This document shows positions 28,628 to 39,169 of a DNA stretch of 64,000 nt, piece after piece. The notes beneath the pieces were generated by a model. The model was not told where the DNA came from, searched no databases, and worked only from the letters and a program-made list of their open reading frames with translations. The position numbers and the translations under genes were made by a program. Positions within the stretch are counted from its first letter, which is position 1. Each line of letters starts with the position of its first letter. Source of the stretch: Streptomyces ardesiacus (GTDB lineage: Bacteria > Actinomycetota > Actinomycetes > Streptomycetales > Streptomycetaceae). Location: NCBI RefSeq assembly GCF_003112575.1, contig NZ_BEWC01000006.1, positions 124,001 to 188,000 on the forward strand, in the 5' to 3' direction.

Positions 28628-30283
28628 ATGACCGTTGACGGCGGTTACGCGGACTTCTTCGGGCCGCAGGTGCCGCGCACGGACGACGGCGGCCAGACGG
28701 CCACCTTCGCGCTGGCCTCGGCCGCCTACCGGGACACCGAGGCCGACGACATACTCAAGGCCAACAGCGAGTGGCACAAGTCGTCCGTGAGCAAACCGCG
28801 GATCAAGCTCTTCCGGCCCAATCTCGGCGAGGCGTACTCCCGGGCGATCATCGACCGGATGCTGGGCCCCAAGCGGGCCCCGCTCATCCAGTCCTTCGGC
28901 ACCCAGCCCCAGGTCGTCGTCGAGCACAGCCTCGCCGCCCACCGCATACGCCGGGACCGGGACAACTGGCTCACCGCCGTCATGGTGCTGTGCGGGCTGC
29001 TGTTCCTGCCCGGGTTGCTCATCTGGCTCCTGGTCTTCCAGATCCGCACCACCGTCGCCCGGCGCGAGGACAAGCGGGCCGGCGCCCTCGCCACCGCGCT
29101 GCTCCTCGCGATGGCCGTCCTCGCCGTGCTCTTCCTGCTCAAGATGCCCTTCAGCGGCTTCTGGGCCTGGTACGCGCGCGCCTGCGTCGTCGCCCCGGTG
29201 ATCGGCTGGTTCTGGGCCAAGCGGATCTGCGAGCGCACGGCACGTGACCTCCGGGACCGCTGGAGCGGCCTCCTGTCCGGTGCCGGCGTGGGCGCCAAGG
29301 TGCCCGAGGCCGTGCCGAGCAGCCCCGGCGAGACCGCCGCCGAGGAGCTGCGCCAGTCGCTGGCCCGGCTCAGCGCCGAGCAGCAGTCCAACTCCGTCTT
29401 CTACGCCGGTCCCAAGGGCATCCTCGGCATGGGCACCCGCTGGGGCAACTGGCAGCTCGCCGAGGAACTGGTCCCCGCCGACCCCGACCGGGAGATCAAC
29501 CCGTTCCGGAGCTGGGACGTCATCAAGGCCATCCACGACCGGCTGCGCATGCTGGAGCGCGGTCCGCTGCACACCGGCGGCTTCCCCAAGCCGACCGTGC
29601 GGCACTGGATCGTGACCCCGATCGGCGAGAACGCCGACGCGGTGTCCCGGCCCGAGGGCACGGACGTCGAGGCGTACCAGGTCAAGCAGCACGCCATACA
29701 GGAGATCTGCGACAAGCAGCAGTTCGGCGCGGGCGACCGGCACTACCTCGGCGTGCAGTGGACCCTGTGGGACGGCCAGCTGGTCATCTCGATGCTGATC
29801 ACGGTGACCGTGCTGCACGAAACGCTGCGCATCGAGGTCACCGGGCACGCCCTGGGACCGGTGCACTCCCTGTTCACCAGCAAGCCCGCGGCCAAGGAGA
29901 AGACGGTCCAGAAGTCGGTCAAGTTCTGGGAGACCCGCACGGTGAAGCTCCCGCTGGTCGACACCGACGAGGTGGTACGGCTGGCCGCGCGGGCCCCGCT
30001 GACCTGGTATCCCCCGCTGCTGTACTGGCTGGGCGGCAAGCTCACCCTGCCCGAGCCCTTCGGCGTGCGGCACGCCTGGGCGGACCGGCCGTGGCGGCAC
30101 CGTTTCATGGCCGACGACGCCCTGCGCGCGGCCACCCCGGTGCTGCGGGCGGTGCACTCGGCGGCGATCAAGGTGCTGCAGGAGAACGGCGTGGACACGG
30201 AGAAGTTCGGCGCCCGCGCGGGTGGCCTGAGCGGGGCGGTGCAGGAGGCGGTACCGAAGAAGGCCGACGTCTACGACGCGTAG
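28628..30283 (+). CDS. unassigned two-helix membrane protein, conserved-looking
   Basis: A 551-residue protein I cannot assign to a named family. Residues 1-110 are soluble. Two or three hydrophobic helices lie at about 115-205 (MVLCGLLFLPGLLIWLLVF; ALATALLLAMAVLAVLFLL; a weaker one near ACVVAPVIGWF). The C-terminal 340 residues form a soluble domain with well-conserved-looking aromatic motifs (GMGTRWGNWQLAEELVP, HYLGVQWTLWDGQLVISM, LTWYPPLLYWLGG). Codon use is ordinary for the genome, so it is real. ATG 28628 follows a GGGGGCGG run. No catalytic motif is seen. Confidence 0.75.
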   Translation: MTVDGGYADFFGPQVPRTDDGGQTATFALASAAYRDTEADDILKANSEWHKSSVSKPRIKLFRPNLGEAYSRAIIDRMLGPKRAPLIQSFGTQPQVVVEHSLAAHRIRRDRDNWLTAVMVLCGLLFLPGLLIWLLVFQIRTTVARREDKRAGALATALLLAMAVLAVLFLLKMPFSGFWAWYARACVVAPVIGWFWAKRICERTARDLRDRWSGLLSGAGVGAKVPEAVPSSPGETAAEELRQSLARLSAEQQSNSVFYAGPKGILGMGTRWGNWQLAEELVPADPDREINPFRSWDVIKAIHDRLRMLERGPLHTGGFPKPTVRHWIVTPIGENADAVSRPEGTDVEAYQVKQHAIQEICDKQQFGAGDRHYLGVQWTLWDGQLVISMLITVTVLHETLRIEVTGHALGPVHSLFTSKPAAKEKTVQKSVKFWETRTVKLPLVDTDEVVRLAARAPLTWYPPLLYWLGGKLTLPEPFGVRHAWADRPWRHRFMADDALRAATPVLRAVHSAAIKVLQENGVDTEKFGARAGGLSGAVQEAVPKKADVYDA

Positions 30284-30409
30284 GCCTCCGGCGCTCGGCG
30301 GGGGTGTGGGGTGGGCGTCCCCTGGGTGCTGCCGCCCCGGCCCCCGCTTCGGTCTGGACGGCCGCCTCGTCCTCGGACGCCGGACTCGGACGCCGGACGG
30401 GCTGGACGG

Positions 30410-30958
30410 TCAGGCCGTCGGCCAGGCCTCGGCGAGCATCTTGCGGGTGTCGCCCAGGAGCTGGGGCAGCACCTTCGTGTGGCCGATCGCCGGCATGAAG
30501 TTCGTGTCGCCGCCCCAGCGCGGCACCACGTGCTGGTGCAGGTGAGCGGCGATGCCCGCGCCCGCCACCGCGCCCTGGTTCATCCCCAGGTTGAACCCCT
30601 GGGCCCCGGACGCCGTGCGCAGAGCCGTCATCGCCTGCTTGGTCAGCTCGGCCAGCTCGGCGGTCTCCACGGCGTTCAGCTCGGTGTAGTCGGCGACATG
30701 GCGGTACGGCACGGTCATCAGGTGGCCGCCGTTGTACGGGTAGAGGTTGAGCACCGCGTACACGTGCTCGCCGCGCCGGACGATCAGGCCGTCCTCGTCG
30801 GACTTGGCCGGAATCGAGCAGAAGGGGCAGCCGTCGTCGGCACCGGGGCCGCTCGGCTTGTTCTCACCCTGGATGTAGGCCATCCGGTGGGGCGTCCACA
30901 GACGCTGGAACGCGTCCGGCGTCCCCACTCCCAGCTGCTGTTCCGGCTCACTCGTCAT
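30410..30958 (-). CDS. HIT domain nucleotide hydrolase/transferase
   Basis: A 182-residue histidine-triad protein. The triad HLHQH (139-143) followed by VVPRW, and the CPFC zinc pair (44-47), mark the Fhit/Hint-like actinobacterial branch; some members are Ap4A phosphorylases or hydrolases (substrate not deducible). NLYPYNGGHLMTVPYRHV is the usual nucleotide-side segment. It lies 109 bases past the thrS stop on the same strand, as in many actinobacteria, but two strong hairpins intervene, so it probably has its own promoter. Confidence 0.9.
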   Translation of the reverse strand: MTSEPEQQLGVGTPDAFQRLWTPHRMAYIQGENKPSGPGADDGCPFCSIPAKSDEDGLIVRRGEHVYAVLNLYPYNGGHLMTVPYRHVADYTELNAVETAELAELTKQAMTALRTASGAQGFNLGMNQGAVAGAGIAAHLHQHVVPRWGGDTNFMPAIGHTKVLPQLLGDTRKMLAEAWPTA

Positions 30959-30992
30959 GCGTGCAGCATATGGCGTCGTGCGTGGCGGACGA

Positions 30993-31050
30993 GAAGGCCC
31001 CCAGGGTCTTCGCCCCGGGGGCCTTCCGGGTCCCCGCGTGCGCGGGGACC
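30993..31050 (-). terminator. two tandem hairpins after thrS
   Basis: First in the direction of thrS transcription comes the stem 31029-31038/31041-31050 (10 bp, perfect), then 30993-31002/31017-31026 (10 bp, perfect). Both are GC-rich and lack a T-run. Together they are a strong candidate terminator between thrS and the HIT gene. Confidence 0.75.
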
Positions 31051-31067
31051 ACGTCACAGCGACCACG

Positions 31068-33044
<1,977 letters not shown>

Positions 33045-33364
33045 CGGTCTCTCCTGACTGAAGGTGGGGCTGCGGCGCCATACCGGAGCGCACGCATGGG
33101 GCCGATCGTACCGACCCGGGCCCGCCCACCGCGAAACCCGTACCGGCGGCCGCCTCCGTCCCCGCGGGTCCCCGTGGGTCTCCACGGGGCCGGAGGCGGC
33201 CTTGGCATGCTCCTGACGGGTGGGGCTCCGCGGGGCGGCGGCCGGCCGGCGAGGGTCTCCATGTGCCTCCTGGCGGCGTACGCCGCAAACAGCCCGGGTA
33301 TCACCGAACCGGGACAAGGGACGGCACGTCAGTTGCCGTGCTGGGACGAGGAGTTGAGTGCCCT
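33045..33364. other. 320-base divergent intergenic region thrS / exonuclease
   Basis: No gene is supported in either strand. The minus strand contains a TACGAT hexamer (near 33104-33109) that could be the thrS -10 box, about 60 bases before its start, but no clear -35. The plus strand shows no recognisable promoter. The rest is unremarkable GC-rich sequence. Confidence 0.4.
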
Positions 33365-34090
33365 ATGACGAGCTGGTTCGAGGGGCCGCTGGCCGCCTTC
33401 GACACGGAGACCACGGGTGTGGACACCGAGACCGACCGGATCGTGTCGGCGGCCCTCGTCGTCCAGGACGCACCGGGGCTGCGGCCGCGGGTGACCCGGT
33501 GGCTGGTGAACCCGGGCGTGCCGGTGCCTCGGGCGGCGACGGCGGTGCACGGGCTGACCCAGGAGCACGTGGAGCGGAACGGACGGTGGCCGGCGCCGGT
33601 GATGTACGAGATGGCGGAGGCGCTGAGCGAGCAGGCCCGCGCGGGGCGTCCGCTGGTGGTGATGAACGCCCCGTTCGACCTCACCCTGCTGGACCGGGAG
33701 TTGCGCCGGCACCGCGCCTCGTCGCTCGGCCGCTGGCTGGAGCGGACGTCGCTGCACGTGCTGGACCCACGGGTGCTGGACCGGCACCTGGACCGGTACC
33801 GCAAGGGCCCCCGCGCCCTCACCGACCTGTGCGCGCACTACGGCGTGGAGTTGGAGCGCGCGCACGACGCGGCGGCCGACGCCACGGCCGCGCTGGAGGT
33901 CGTGCGGGCGGTGGGGCGCCGCTTCCGGGGGCGGCTGGAGCGCCTGTCCCCCGCCGAACTGCACACGCTGCAGGCGGTGTGGCACGCGGGTCAGATACGC
34001 GGGCCGCAGGCGTGGTTCGCGCTCAACGGCACCGAGGAGGAGGCGGACCCGGCCTGGCCGCTGCGCCCGGAACTGCCGACGGCTGCCTGA
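33365..34090 (+). CDS. DEDDh 3'-5' exonuclease (DnaQ-like)
   Basis: A 241-residue soluble nuclease. The four metal-binding acidic residues are in FDTETTG (D13, E15), NAPFDLTLLD, and HDAAADATAA (His and Asp), as in the polymerase III epsilon/exonuclease X superfamily. It lacks a polymerase or BRCT domain. Possible roles are proofreading, DNA repair or small-RNA turnover; the sequence does not decide. ATG 33365 follows GAGGAG about ten bases upstream. It is convergent with the first tRNA-Val gene. Confidence 0.88.
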   Translation: MTSWFEGPLAAFDTETTGVDTETDRIVSAALVVQDAPGLRPRVTRWLVNPGVPVPRAATAVHGLTQEHVERNGRWPAPVMYEMAEALSEQARAGRPLVVMNAPFDLTLLDRELRRHRASSLGRWLERTSLHVLDPRVLDRHLDRYRKGPRALTDLCAHYGVELERAHDAAADATAALEVVRAVGRRFRGRLERLSPAELHTLQAVWHAGQIRGPQAWFALNGTEEEADPAWPLRPELPTAA

Positions 34091-34116
34091 TTCTTCGTCC
34101 CCGGACACCGGACATG

Positions 34117-34163
34117 ACGACAGCGACGCGGTCCGCGTTTCTGCGGACCCGCGTCGCTGTCGT
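34117..34163 (-). terminator. long hairpin after tRNA-Val copy 1
   Basis: 34117-34136 pairs with 34143-34163 (20 bp with a single-base bulge). It begins five bases after the tRNA 3' end in the transcription direction. It could also stop the convergent exonuclease transcript, whose stop is 26 bases away. Confidence 0.8.
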
Positions 34164-34166
34164 GAG

Positions 34167-34242
34167 GGTGGGCGATACTGGGTTCGAACCAGTGACCTCT
34201 TCGGTGTGAACGAAGCGCTCTCCCACTGAGCTAATCGCCCGG
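34167..34242. repeat. 76-bp direct repeat, left copy (tRNA-Val)
   Basis: Matches 41805-41880 base for base as read by eye, in the same orientation, 7.6 kb apart. The two copies bracket the rhamnogalacturonan/ABC-transport module. Repeats of this kind allow homologous excision or duplication of the DNA between them. Confidence 0.85.
34169..34240 (-). tRNA. tRNA-Val(CAC), copy 1
   Basis: A 72-base cloverleaf: acceptor GGGCGAT/ATCGCCC, D arm TAGCTCAGTGGGAGA, anticodon stem CTTCG/CGAAG around the loop TTCACAC (anticodon CAC, reads GUG), T arm CTGGTTCGAACCCAG, discriminator A. CCA is not encoded. It is identical to the copy at 41807-41878, including flanks over about 76 bases. Confidence 0.95.
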
Positions 34243-34279
34243 GAACGCACTGAACCATACAGGGCGCTCCGCGTTTCCA

Positions 34280-34738
34280 TCAAACCGCCCGCCTCCTCTC
34301 CGCCAGGTGGGCGGCGAGGCCCCGCCGTCCGGCCCGCATCATGAGGCGGTGGTTGGCCCGGAACAGGGGCCGTCCCGGCACGGCGAGGCGGCGCAGCAGC
34401 GGCTTGCGTACGACGACCTGCTGGTCGTAGCGGGCGAGGCTGCCGGAGCCCCGTGCGGTGACCGTCCAGCGGGCCCAGCCCTCCAGGTCGCCGGCCATCA
34501 CGACGTCCAGCACTCCGGCGGCGGGGTCGCGGTGCCCGTCCCGCAGGGTCGTCATCAGGTCGTACGGGAGAAGGGAGCGGACCGTCAGGACGCCGCTGGT
34601 GTCGTCGAGCCGGGTGACCTCGCGCACCTGCGGCCACCAGCGGGCGTAGTCCTCGATGCGTTCCAGGGCGCGGTAGACGTCCGGGGCGGGCGCGGGCAGC
34701 GGCCACAGGCTGCGGAATCGGTAATGGTTCCAGTCCAC
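34280..34738 (-). CDS. SRPBCC (START-like) superfamily protein
   Basis: A 152-residue small soluble protein with the helix-grip pattern of the polyketide cyclase/START superfamily: RSLWPLPAPAPDVYRALER, then IEDYARWWPQVREV, typical of the first helix and the following strand. Such proteins bind hydrophobic ligands in a cavity; the ligand is unknown. The GTG at 34738 was chosen as the only start near the domain. It has no obvious link to the neighbouring sugar genes: 39 bases separate it from the lyase stop, on the same strand. Confidence 0.75.
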   Translation of the reverse strand: MDWNHYRFRSLWPLPAPAPDVYRALERIEDYARWWPQVREVTRLDDTSGVLTVRSLLPYDLMTTLRDGHRDPAAGVLDVVMAGDLEGWARWTVTARGSGSLARYDQQVVVRKPLLRRLAVPGRPLFRANHRLMMRAGRRGLAAHLAERRRAV

Positions 34739-34777
34739 CCGTGCAGTGTGCCCGCGCCCGCGCCCGGCAGGGGTCCG

Positions 34778-37513
34778 CTACGGCATCCTGTCGCCCAGGA
34801 GTGCGAGGTTCTCGATGGCGGCGAGTCCGTAGAGGGCGGTGTCGTTGGTGGAGACCCAGCTCGCCTCGCTGCCGGGGACCAGGGCGGCGGGGCCGCTCAG
34901 CTTCTCCGTCGTCCAGGGCGCGGACTCCTTGTAGCCGTCGGAGTCGTAGAACTTCTGCCACGCGCGCGTGGCGAGCTGGTCGTCGCCGGTGCGTACGGCC
35001 GCGTAGGCGTCGAGGCGCGAGTGGCCCTGGAAGAGGATGAGGCTGCCGAAGTTGGCGCCGTAGCGTGCGGCCTGTTCCGTCTTGCTCGCGTTGAAGTAGC
35101 GGCAGTAGTCGTAGTACGCCTCCTCGAACTTCGGCATGTCGACGAGGTCGATGAGTTCGGCGCACAGTTCGTTGAGGCCGAAGACGGCGGACAGGTGGGA
35201 GACCTCGACCTTCGGGGTGTCGGCGACGGCGAACTTGCCGGTGTCCAGGTCGTACAGGCCGCTGCCCTGGACGAAGCCGTTGGGCTGGGCGGCGATGGTC
35301 TCCATGGTGGACAGGACGCGGTCGCGGGCCTTCTTCCACTGGGGGCCCTTGCGTTCCCACTCGGTGAGCCAGGCCGAGACCAGTCCGCTCCAGTCGGTGC
35401 CGAAGCCGATGGACAGGGCGTTGCGGTCGGGGGTGTAGGGCTCGGTGCGGATCTTGCGGAGGGGGTCGAGGGCGAGGAAGGTCTCGTCGGAGTCGACGTT
35501 GGCGCGCATGAGGTCGCCGACGCGTTCGTCGGCGGTGAGGAAGTAGTAGAAGCGCCGGTAGGTGGTGTTGGCGATGCGCTGCTGCTTGGCGCTGTCGGCG
35601 TAGTGCTGGACGCCGTGCCGGGTGCCGAGGCCGGCCCATGCGCCGAGGTGGTAGACGTCGACCTCGCCGGTGTGCCGGGTCATGGCCTCGGCGAAGCGGA
35701 AGATGTCGGCGCGGCCGGAGCGCAGGTAGGCGTACCAGAGCCAGAGGTCCGGGGAGAGTTCGGAGTTGTCCCAGGCGTAGCCGCCGATGTCGTAGCGCCA
35801 GGTGTGCCGGGCGGCGTCGTAGGTGTGCATGATGTCGCCGTAGTCCCAGAAGCCGTACCAGCGGCGCTGCTCCACCTGGTCCTTGTAGTAGGTGAAGAGG
35901 AAGTCGAGGTGGTCCTCGATCTTGGACTTGGCGGGGGTGGAGCGGTCGGGCTCGGAGTAGAGGCCGGGGCCGAACACGCCGGCCTTGATGAGCTGCTTGG
36001 GCGGGGCGGCCAGTTGCGGCAGGACGCGTACGGCTTCGACCTGTGCGGCGAGCTGCCCGGCGCTGGGGGTGGCCGCGTTGGCCCAGAAGAGGAGTTCGGA
36101 GGTGCGGGCGATGCCGTAGGGGGTGCCGAACCCCGGTTCGTAGTCCTCGTAGGTGATGTTGAGGCCCTCGACCTGCTCGGGGAAGGTGTCCTGGCCCATG
36201 CCGTCGTGGTAGAAGCGCAGGTCCATGGGCTGGGCCTCGGGCGACCAGAGCCACAGGGTGACCTCGGCCGCGTCGGTCTGGGCGTCGCGGATGTCGAGCT
36301 GGGCGGGGTACTTCTCCCAGAAGTCGCGCAGGCCGAAGGAGAGCCCGCCGCTCGCGCCTCCCACGTAGCCGAAGCCGGAGGCGCGCCGTCCGCCGCCGGC
36401 GCCGATCCAGCCGTGGCCCTTCTTGGTGCGCTTGCGCAGGGTGAAGCCGTCGGCGGAGAGCTGGGAGAGCGTGTAGTCGCCCCATTCGGGGATGTACTGG
36501 AGGCGGGTGGTGACCCGTTGGTCCCAGGTGGCGGGGTCGGGCAGTTTCTCGCCGGCGAACTGCGCGGCCTGGACGGCGGCTCCCGGGTCGCGGCGCAGGC
36601 CGGTGATGCCCTTGACGGCTTCGCGGAGCAGACCCGTGCCCTCGCCGCCGATGCGGATGTGGCGGTCGTGGGCGGCGTCGCGCATCGGGACGGTGAAGCG
36701 GACGCCGAGGCCGCGGATGAAGTCGCCGCCGGCCTTTCCGGGTTCCTGTTTCCCGTCGAAGGTGACGGTGTGCACCATGCGGAAGGAGTCGGCGCCCGCG
36801 TAGAAGTAGAGGCGGATGGAGAAGGGGAGCCAGCCGCGGTTGCCCTTGCGGTGCTTGCCGTCGATGCGGACGACGGCGCGGACCGGGCCGTCCTGTTCGA
36901 CCTTCACCGCGTCGACGGCGCCGTCGAAGCGCTCGTACTTCACGGTTGCCTGGTCGCCGTCCTCGATCTCGGGCTGGCGCAGCAGGACGAGGCGGCCGTT
37001 CTTGGCGATCTCGGTGGAGCCGCGCGTGACGGACTTGATCAGTGTCGATCCGGAGGTGCCGATCCGCGCGGTGATGACGCCGGTCGATATGTCGATGGTG
37101 CCGCCGTGCCGGTCGACGGTGACCTTCTTGGCGGGGGCGGCGGGCTCGCCGGGGGCGAGCGTGAGCTTGCCGTTCCCGGAACCGACGGCGTGGGCGGTCC
37201 ACTTGAGGGAGCCGTCGGGCCAGTACGCGAGCGGCCAGGACTGTACGGGTACGGCCTTGCCGTCCGCGTCGGTGACGGCGAACGACTGGTCCTCCCGGAA
37301 GGTGCCCCGGGGCCAGGGGACGCCGACGGTCGAGCCGGGAGCGGCGCCGAGACCTGCGCCTTCCAGCCAGGCCAGGGTGACGGGGCCGTCGTCGGCGGCC
37401 GGGGCGGCGGGTGCGGCCTGGGCGTTCGTGGTGCCGAGGGCGAAGCTGAACTGCGCGGCGGCGCCGGCGACGGCGGCCGCCTTGAGGAGGGACCTGCGGG
37501 GGATGGGGGACAT
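34778..37513 (-). CDS. exo-rhamnogalacturonan-lyase-like secreted protein (PcRGLX/YetA-type)
   Basis: A 911-residue exported protein. A Tat signal IPRRSLLKAAAVAGAAA (residues 4-20) ends with ALGTTNAQA. Beta-rich N-terminal domains start at VTLAWLEGAGLGAAPG and the C-terminal half is a helical toroid (RYDIGGYAWDNSELSPDL; HLGAWAGLGTRHGVQHYAD). I recognise the family as YetA/PcRGLX-like, which removes unsaturated disaccharides from rhamnogalacturonan-I chains. The assignment rests on overall pattern plus the adjacent YesL-type and ABC-importer genes. Substrate is inferred. 132 bases separate it from DUF624. Confidence 0.75.
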   Translation of the reverse strand: MSPIPRRSLLKAAAVAGAAAQFSFALGTTNAQAAPAAPAADDGPVTLAWLEGAGLGAAPGSTVGVPWPRGTFREDQSFAVTDADGKAVPVQSWPLAYWPDGSLKWTAHAVGSGNGKLTLAPGEPAAPAKKVTVDRHGGTIDISTGVITARIGTSGSTLIKSVTRGSTEIAKNGRLVLLRQPEIEDGDQATVKYERFDGAVDAVKVEQDGPVRAVVRIDGKHRKGNRGWLPFSIRLYFYAGADSFRMVHTVTFDGKQEPGKAGGDFIRGLGVRFTVPMRDAAHDRHIRIGGEGTGLLREAVKGITGLRRDPGAAVQAAQFAGEKLPDPATWDQRVTTRLQYIPEWGDYTLSQLSADGFTLRKRTKKGHGWIGAGGGRRASGFGYVGGASGGLSFGLRDFWEKYPAQLDIRDAQTDAAEVTLWLWSPEAQPMDLRFYHDGMGQDTFPEQVEGLNITYEDYEPGFGTPYGIARTSELLFWANAATPSAGQLAAQVEAVRVLPQLAAPPKQLIKAGVFGPGLYSEPDRSTPAKSKIEDHLDFLFTYYKDQVEQRRWYGFWDYGDIMHTYDAARHTWRYDIGGYAWDNSELSPDLWLWYAYLRSGRADIFRFAEAMTRHTGEVDVYHLGAWAGLGTRHGVQHYADSAKQQRIANTTYRRFYYFLTADERVGDLMRANVDSDETFLALDPLRKIRTEPYTPDRNALSIGFGTDWSGLVSAWLTEWERKGPQWKKARDRVLSTMETIAAQPNGFVQGSGLYDLDTGKFAVADTPKVEVSHLSAVFGLNELCAELIDLVDMPKFEEAYYDYCRYFNASKTEQAARYGANFGSLILFQGHSRLDAYAAVRTGDDQLATRAWQKFYDSDGYKESAPWTTEKLSGPAALVPGSEASWVSTNDTALYGLAAIENLALLGDRMP

Positions 37514-37645
37514 GGCCTTTCCTTTCCGTGCGACGGTGCAGGGTGTGTCAAGGGCATGACAGACAGAGGTGCGGTGCCGGGCACCGACCTCGACGGGGAG
37601 GGGGCGGCCGCTCCGGCACGGGCCGCCCCCGGGGAAGGGGCCTGG

Positions 37646-38245
37646 TCAGCGGCGCCGGTGGCGTTCCTCCACCGCGACGGCCGCCGCGGCGACGGCGCCC
37701 AGGGCGGCGACGGCCAGCGGGGCGCTGAACCAGGCGGAGCAGACCACGACGGCCAGCCCGCCGACGAGCAGGAAGGAGCCGGCGGGGTCGAGGACGGTGC
37801 GCCGGCCCGCCCGGGCCAGCAGCGACCGCCAGGAGGCGCCGGGGCGCCAGTCCGCCGCCGCGCGCAGTCCGGCGACGGCCGCGCCGATGAGGGCGAGGAC
37901 GCCGACGGCGCCGACCAGCGGCCCCCCGGGCAGACCGTCCCGTACGGCCCGTACGTCGACCCAGACCACCGCCAGGGCCACCCAGCCGGCGACCCCGACG
38001 AGCCATCCGCGGCGCACCGCCGCCCGGAAGTCGGCGACGAACTCCCGCCAGCCGCCGCTCTCGTGGGCCAGCCGGCGCCCGAGGTGCCGCGCGCCGGCCG
38101 CGAACGCGGCGGGAGCGGTCACCAGCGGCAGCGCCGCCACGGCGATCCACACGCCGGTGAGCAGGCATTCGGCGAACAGGGCGAAGCCCTGGGCGAACCG
38201 GGACTCCCCCGGCTCCGTACGGGCCTTGGCACGCGCTTCGGTCAT
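37646..38245 (-). CDS. DUF624/YesL family membrane protein
   Basis: A 199-residue protein with about four to five hydrophobic helices (LLTGVWIAVAALPLVTAPAAFAA; GWLVGVAGWVALAVVWV; LVGAVGVLALIGAAVAGL; GGLAVVVCSAWFSAPLAVAAL). The motif L-P-x-x-T-x-x-A-F is typical of DUF624, named YesL in the Bacillus subtilis rhamnogalacturonan cluster. No enzymatic activity is known; it is usually found beside MalFG-type sugar permeases, as here. ATG 38245 is 12 bases after the permease stop, so it belongs to the operon. Confidence 0.85.
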   Translation of the reverse strand: MTEARAKARTEPGESRFAQGFALFAECLLTGVWIAVAALPLVTAPAAFAAGARHLGRRLAHESGGWREFVADFRAAVRRGWLVGVAGWVALAVVWVDVRAVRDGLPGGPLVGAVGVLALIGAAVAGLRAAADWRPGASWRSLLARAGRRTVLDPAGSFLLVGGLAVVVCSAWFSAPLAVAALGAVAAAAVAVEERHRRR

Positions 38246-38257
38246 CGCACTCCCCCC

Positions 38258-39169
38258 TCAGCCCTTCAGACCGGACGTCGCCATGCCGTCGATCAGGTAG
38301 CGCTGGAAGGCCAGGAAGAAGGCGAGGACCGGCAGCAGAGCGACGAGCGACATGGCGATCATGCCGCCGTAGTTCGCCAGGCCCTCCTGGTCCACGAACA
38401 TCTTCAGGCCGAGGGAGATCGTGTACTTGCTGGGCTCGTTGAGGTAGATCAGCGGGCCCATGAAGTCGTTCCAGGAGTTGATGAAGGTGAAGATCGCACT
38501 GGTGATCAGCGCAGGCCGGCACAGCGGGAGCACGATCGACCAGTAGATCCGGAAGTGCCCGCAGCCGTCGAGGCGGGCGGCCTCGTCCAGTTCCCTGGGC
38601 AGGTTGCGCATGAACTGCACCATCAGGAAGACGAAGAACGCCTCGGTCGCCAGGTACTTCCCCAGCAGGAGCGGGGTGTACGTGTTGACCATGTCCAGGT
38701 TGCGGAAGAGCACGTACTGCGGGATCAGCAGCACGTGGTAGGGCAGCAGCAGCGTGCCGATCATCAGGGTGAACAGCAGGTTGCGGCCGGCGAACCTGAT
38801 TTTCGCGAAGGCGTAGGCGGTCAGCGAGCACGACACGACGATGCCGAGGACGGAACCGACGGCCAGGAAGAGCGAGTTGACGAAGAACGTGGAGATCGAG
38901 ACGTCCGCGATGCCGTCGGCCAGGCTCGTGTAGTTGTCCGTGATCGGGTTGCCCGGGAAGAGGTCCAGGCTGCCGACGATGTCGCCGCTCTCCTTGAAGG
39001 AGCCGCCGATGACCCAGAGCACCGGGTAGAGGATCACGGCGAGGATCGCCAGTGACCCGAGGTGCCAGGCGAGCGACCCGGGCAGCCCGCGCCGGAGCGC
39101 GGCCGCCCTGGCGGGCCGGGGCGGTGGGACATCGGTGGCCGGTGTGATGTCGGTGGCCTGCGCGCTCAT
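38258..39169 (-). CDS. sugar ABC transporter permease (MalG-type)
   Basis: A 303-residue membrane permease with six helices. The coupling-helix (EAA) motif is ELDEAARLDGCGHFRIYW (about 193-210), typical of CUT1 carbohydrate importers, and the C-terminus FQRYLIDGMATSGLKG is the classical MalG/LplC ending. ATG 39169 overlaps the upstream permease stop by four bases. No ATP-binding subunit lies in this cluster; CUT1 systems in Streptomyces generally share the MsiK ATPase encoded elsewhere (family knowledge). Confidence 0.93.
   Translation of the reverse strand: MSAQATDITPATDVPPPRPARAAALRRGLPGSLAWHLGSLAILAVILYPVLWVIGGSFKESGDIVGSLDLFPGNPITDNYTSLADGIADVSISTFFVNSLFLAVGSVLGIVVSCSLTAYAFAKIRFAGRNLLFTLMIGTLLLPYHVLLIPQYVLFRNLDMVNTYTPLLLGKYLATEAFFVFLMVQFMRNLPRELDEAARLDGCGHFRIYWSIVLPLCRPALITSAIFTFINSWNDFMGPLIYLNEPSKYTISLGLKMFVDQEGLANYGGMIAMSLVALLPVLAFFLAFQRYLIDGMATSGLKG

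Noticed and set aside
30361..30405. Repeated TCGGACGCCGGAC tract between the membrane protein and HIT genes
   Set aside because: Only two copies, and such GC tracts are common behind Streptomyces genes; probably part of a transcription end.
34307..39055. 1582-residue plus-strand frame across the lyase and permease genes
   Set aside because: It is antisense to five well-supported genes and is compositionally a shadow (Gly/Ala/Val/Glu).
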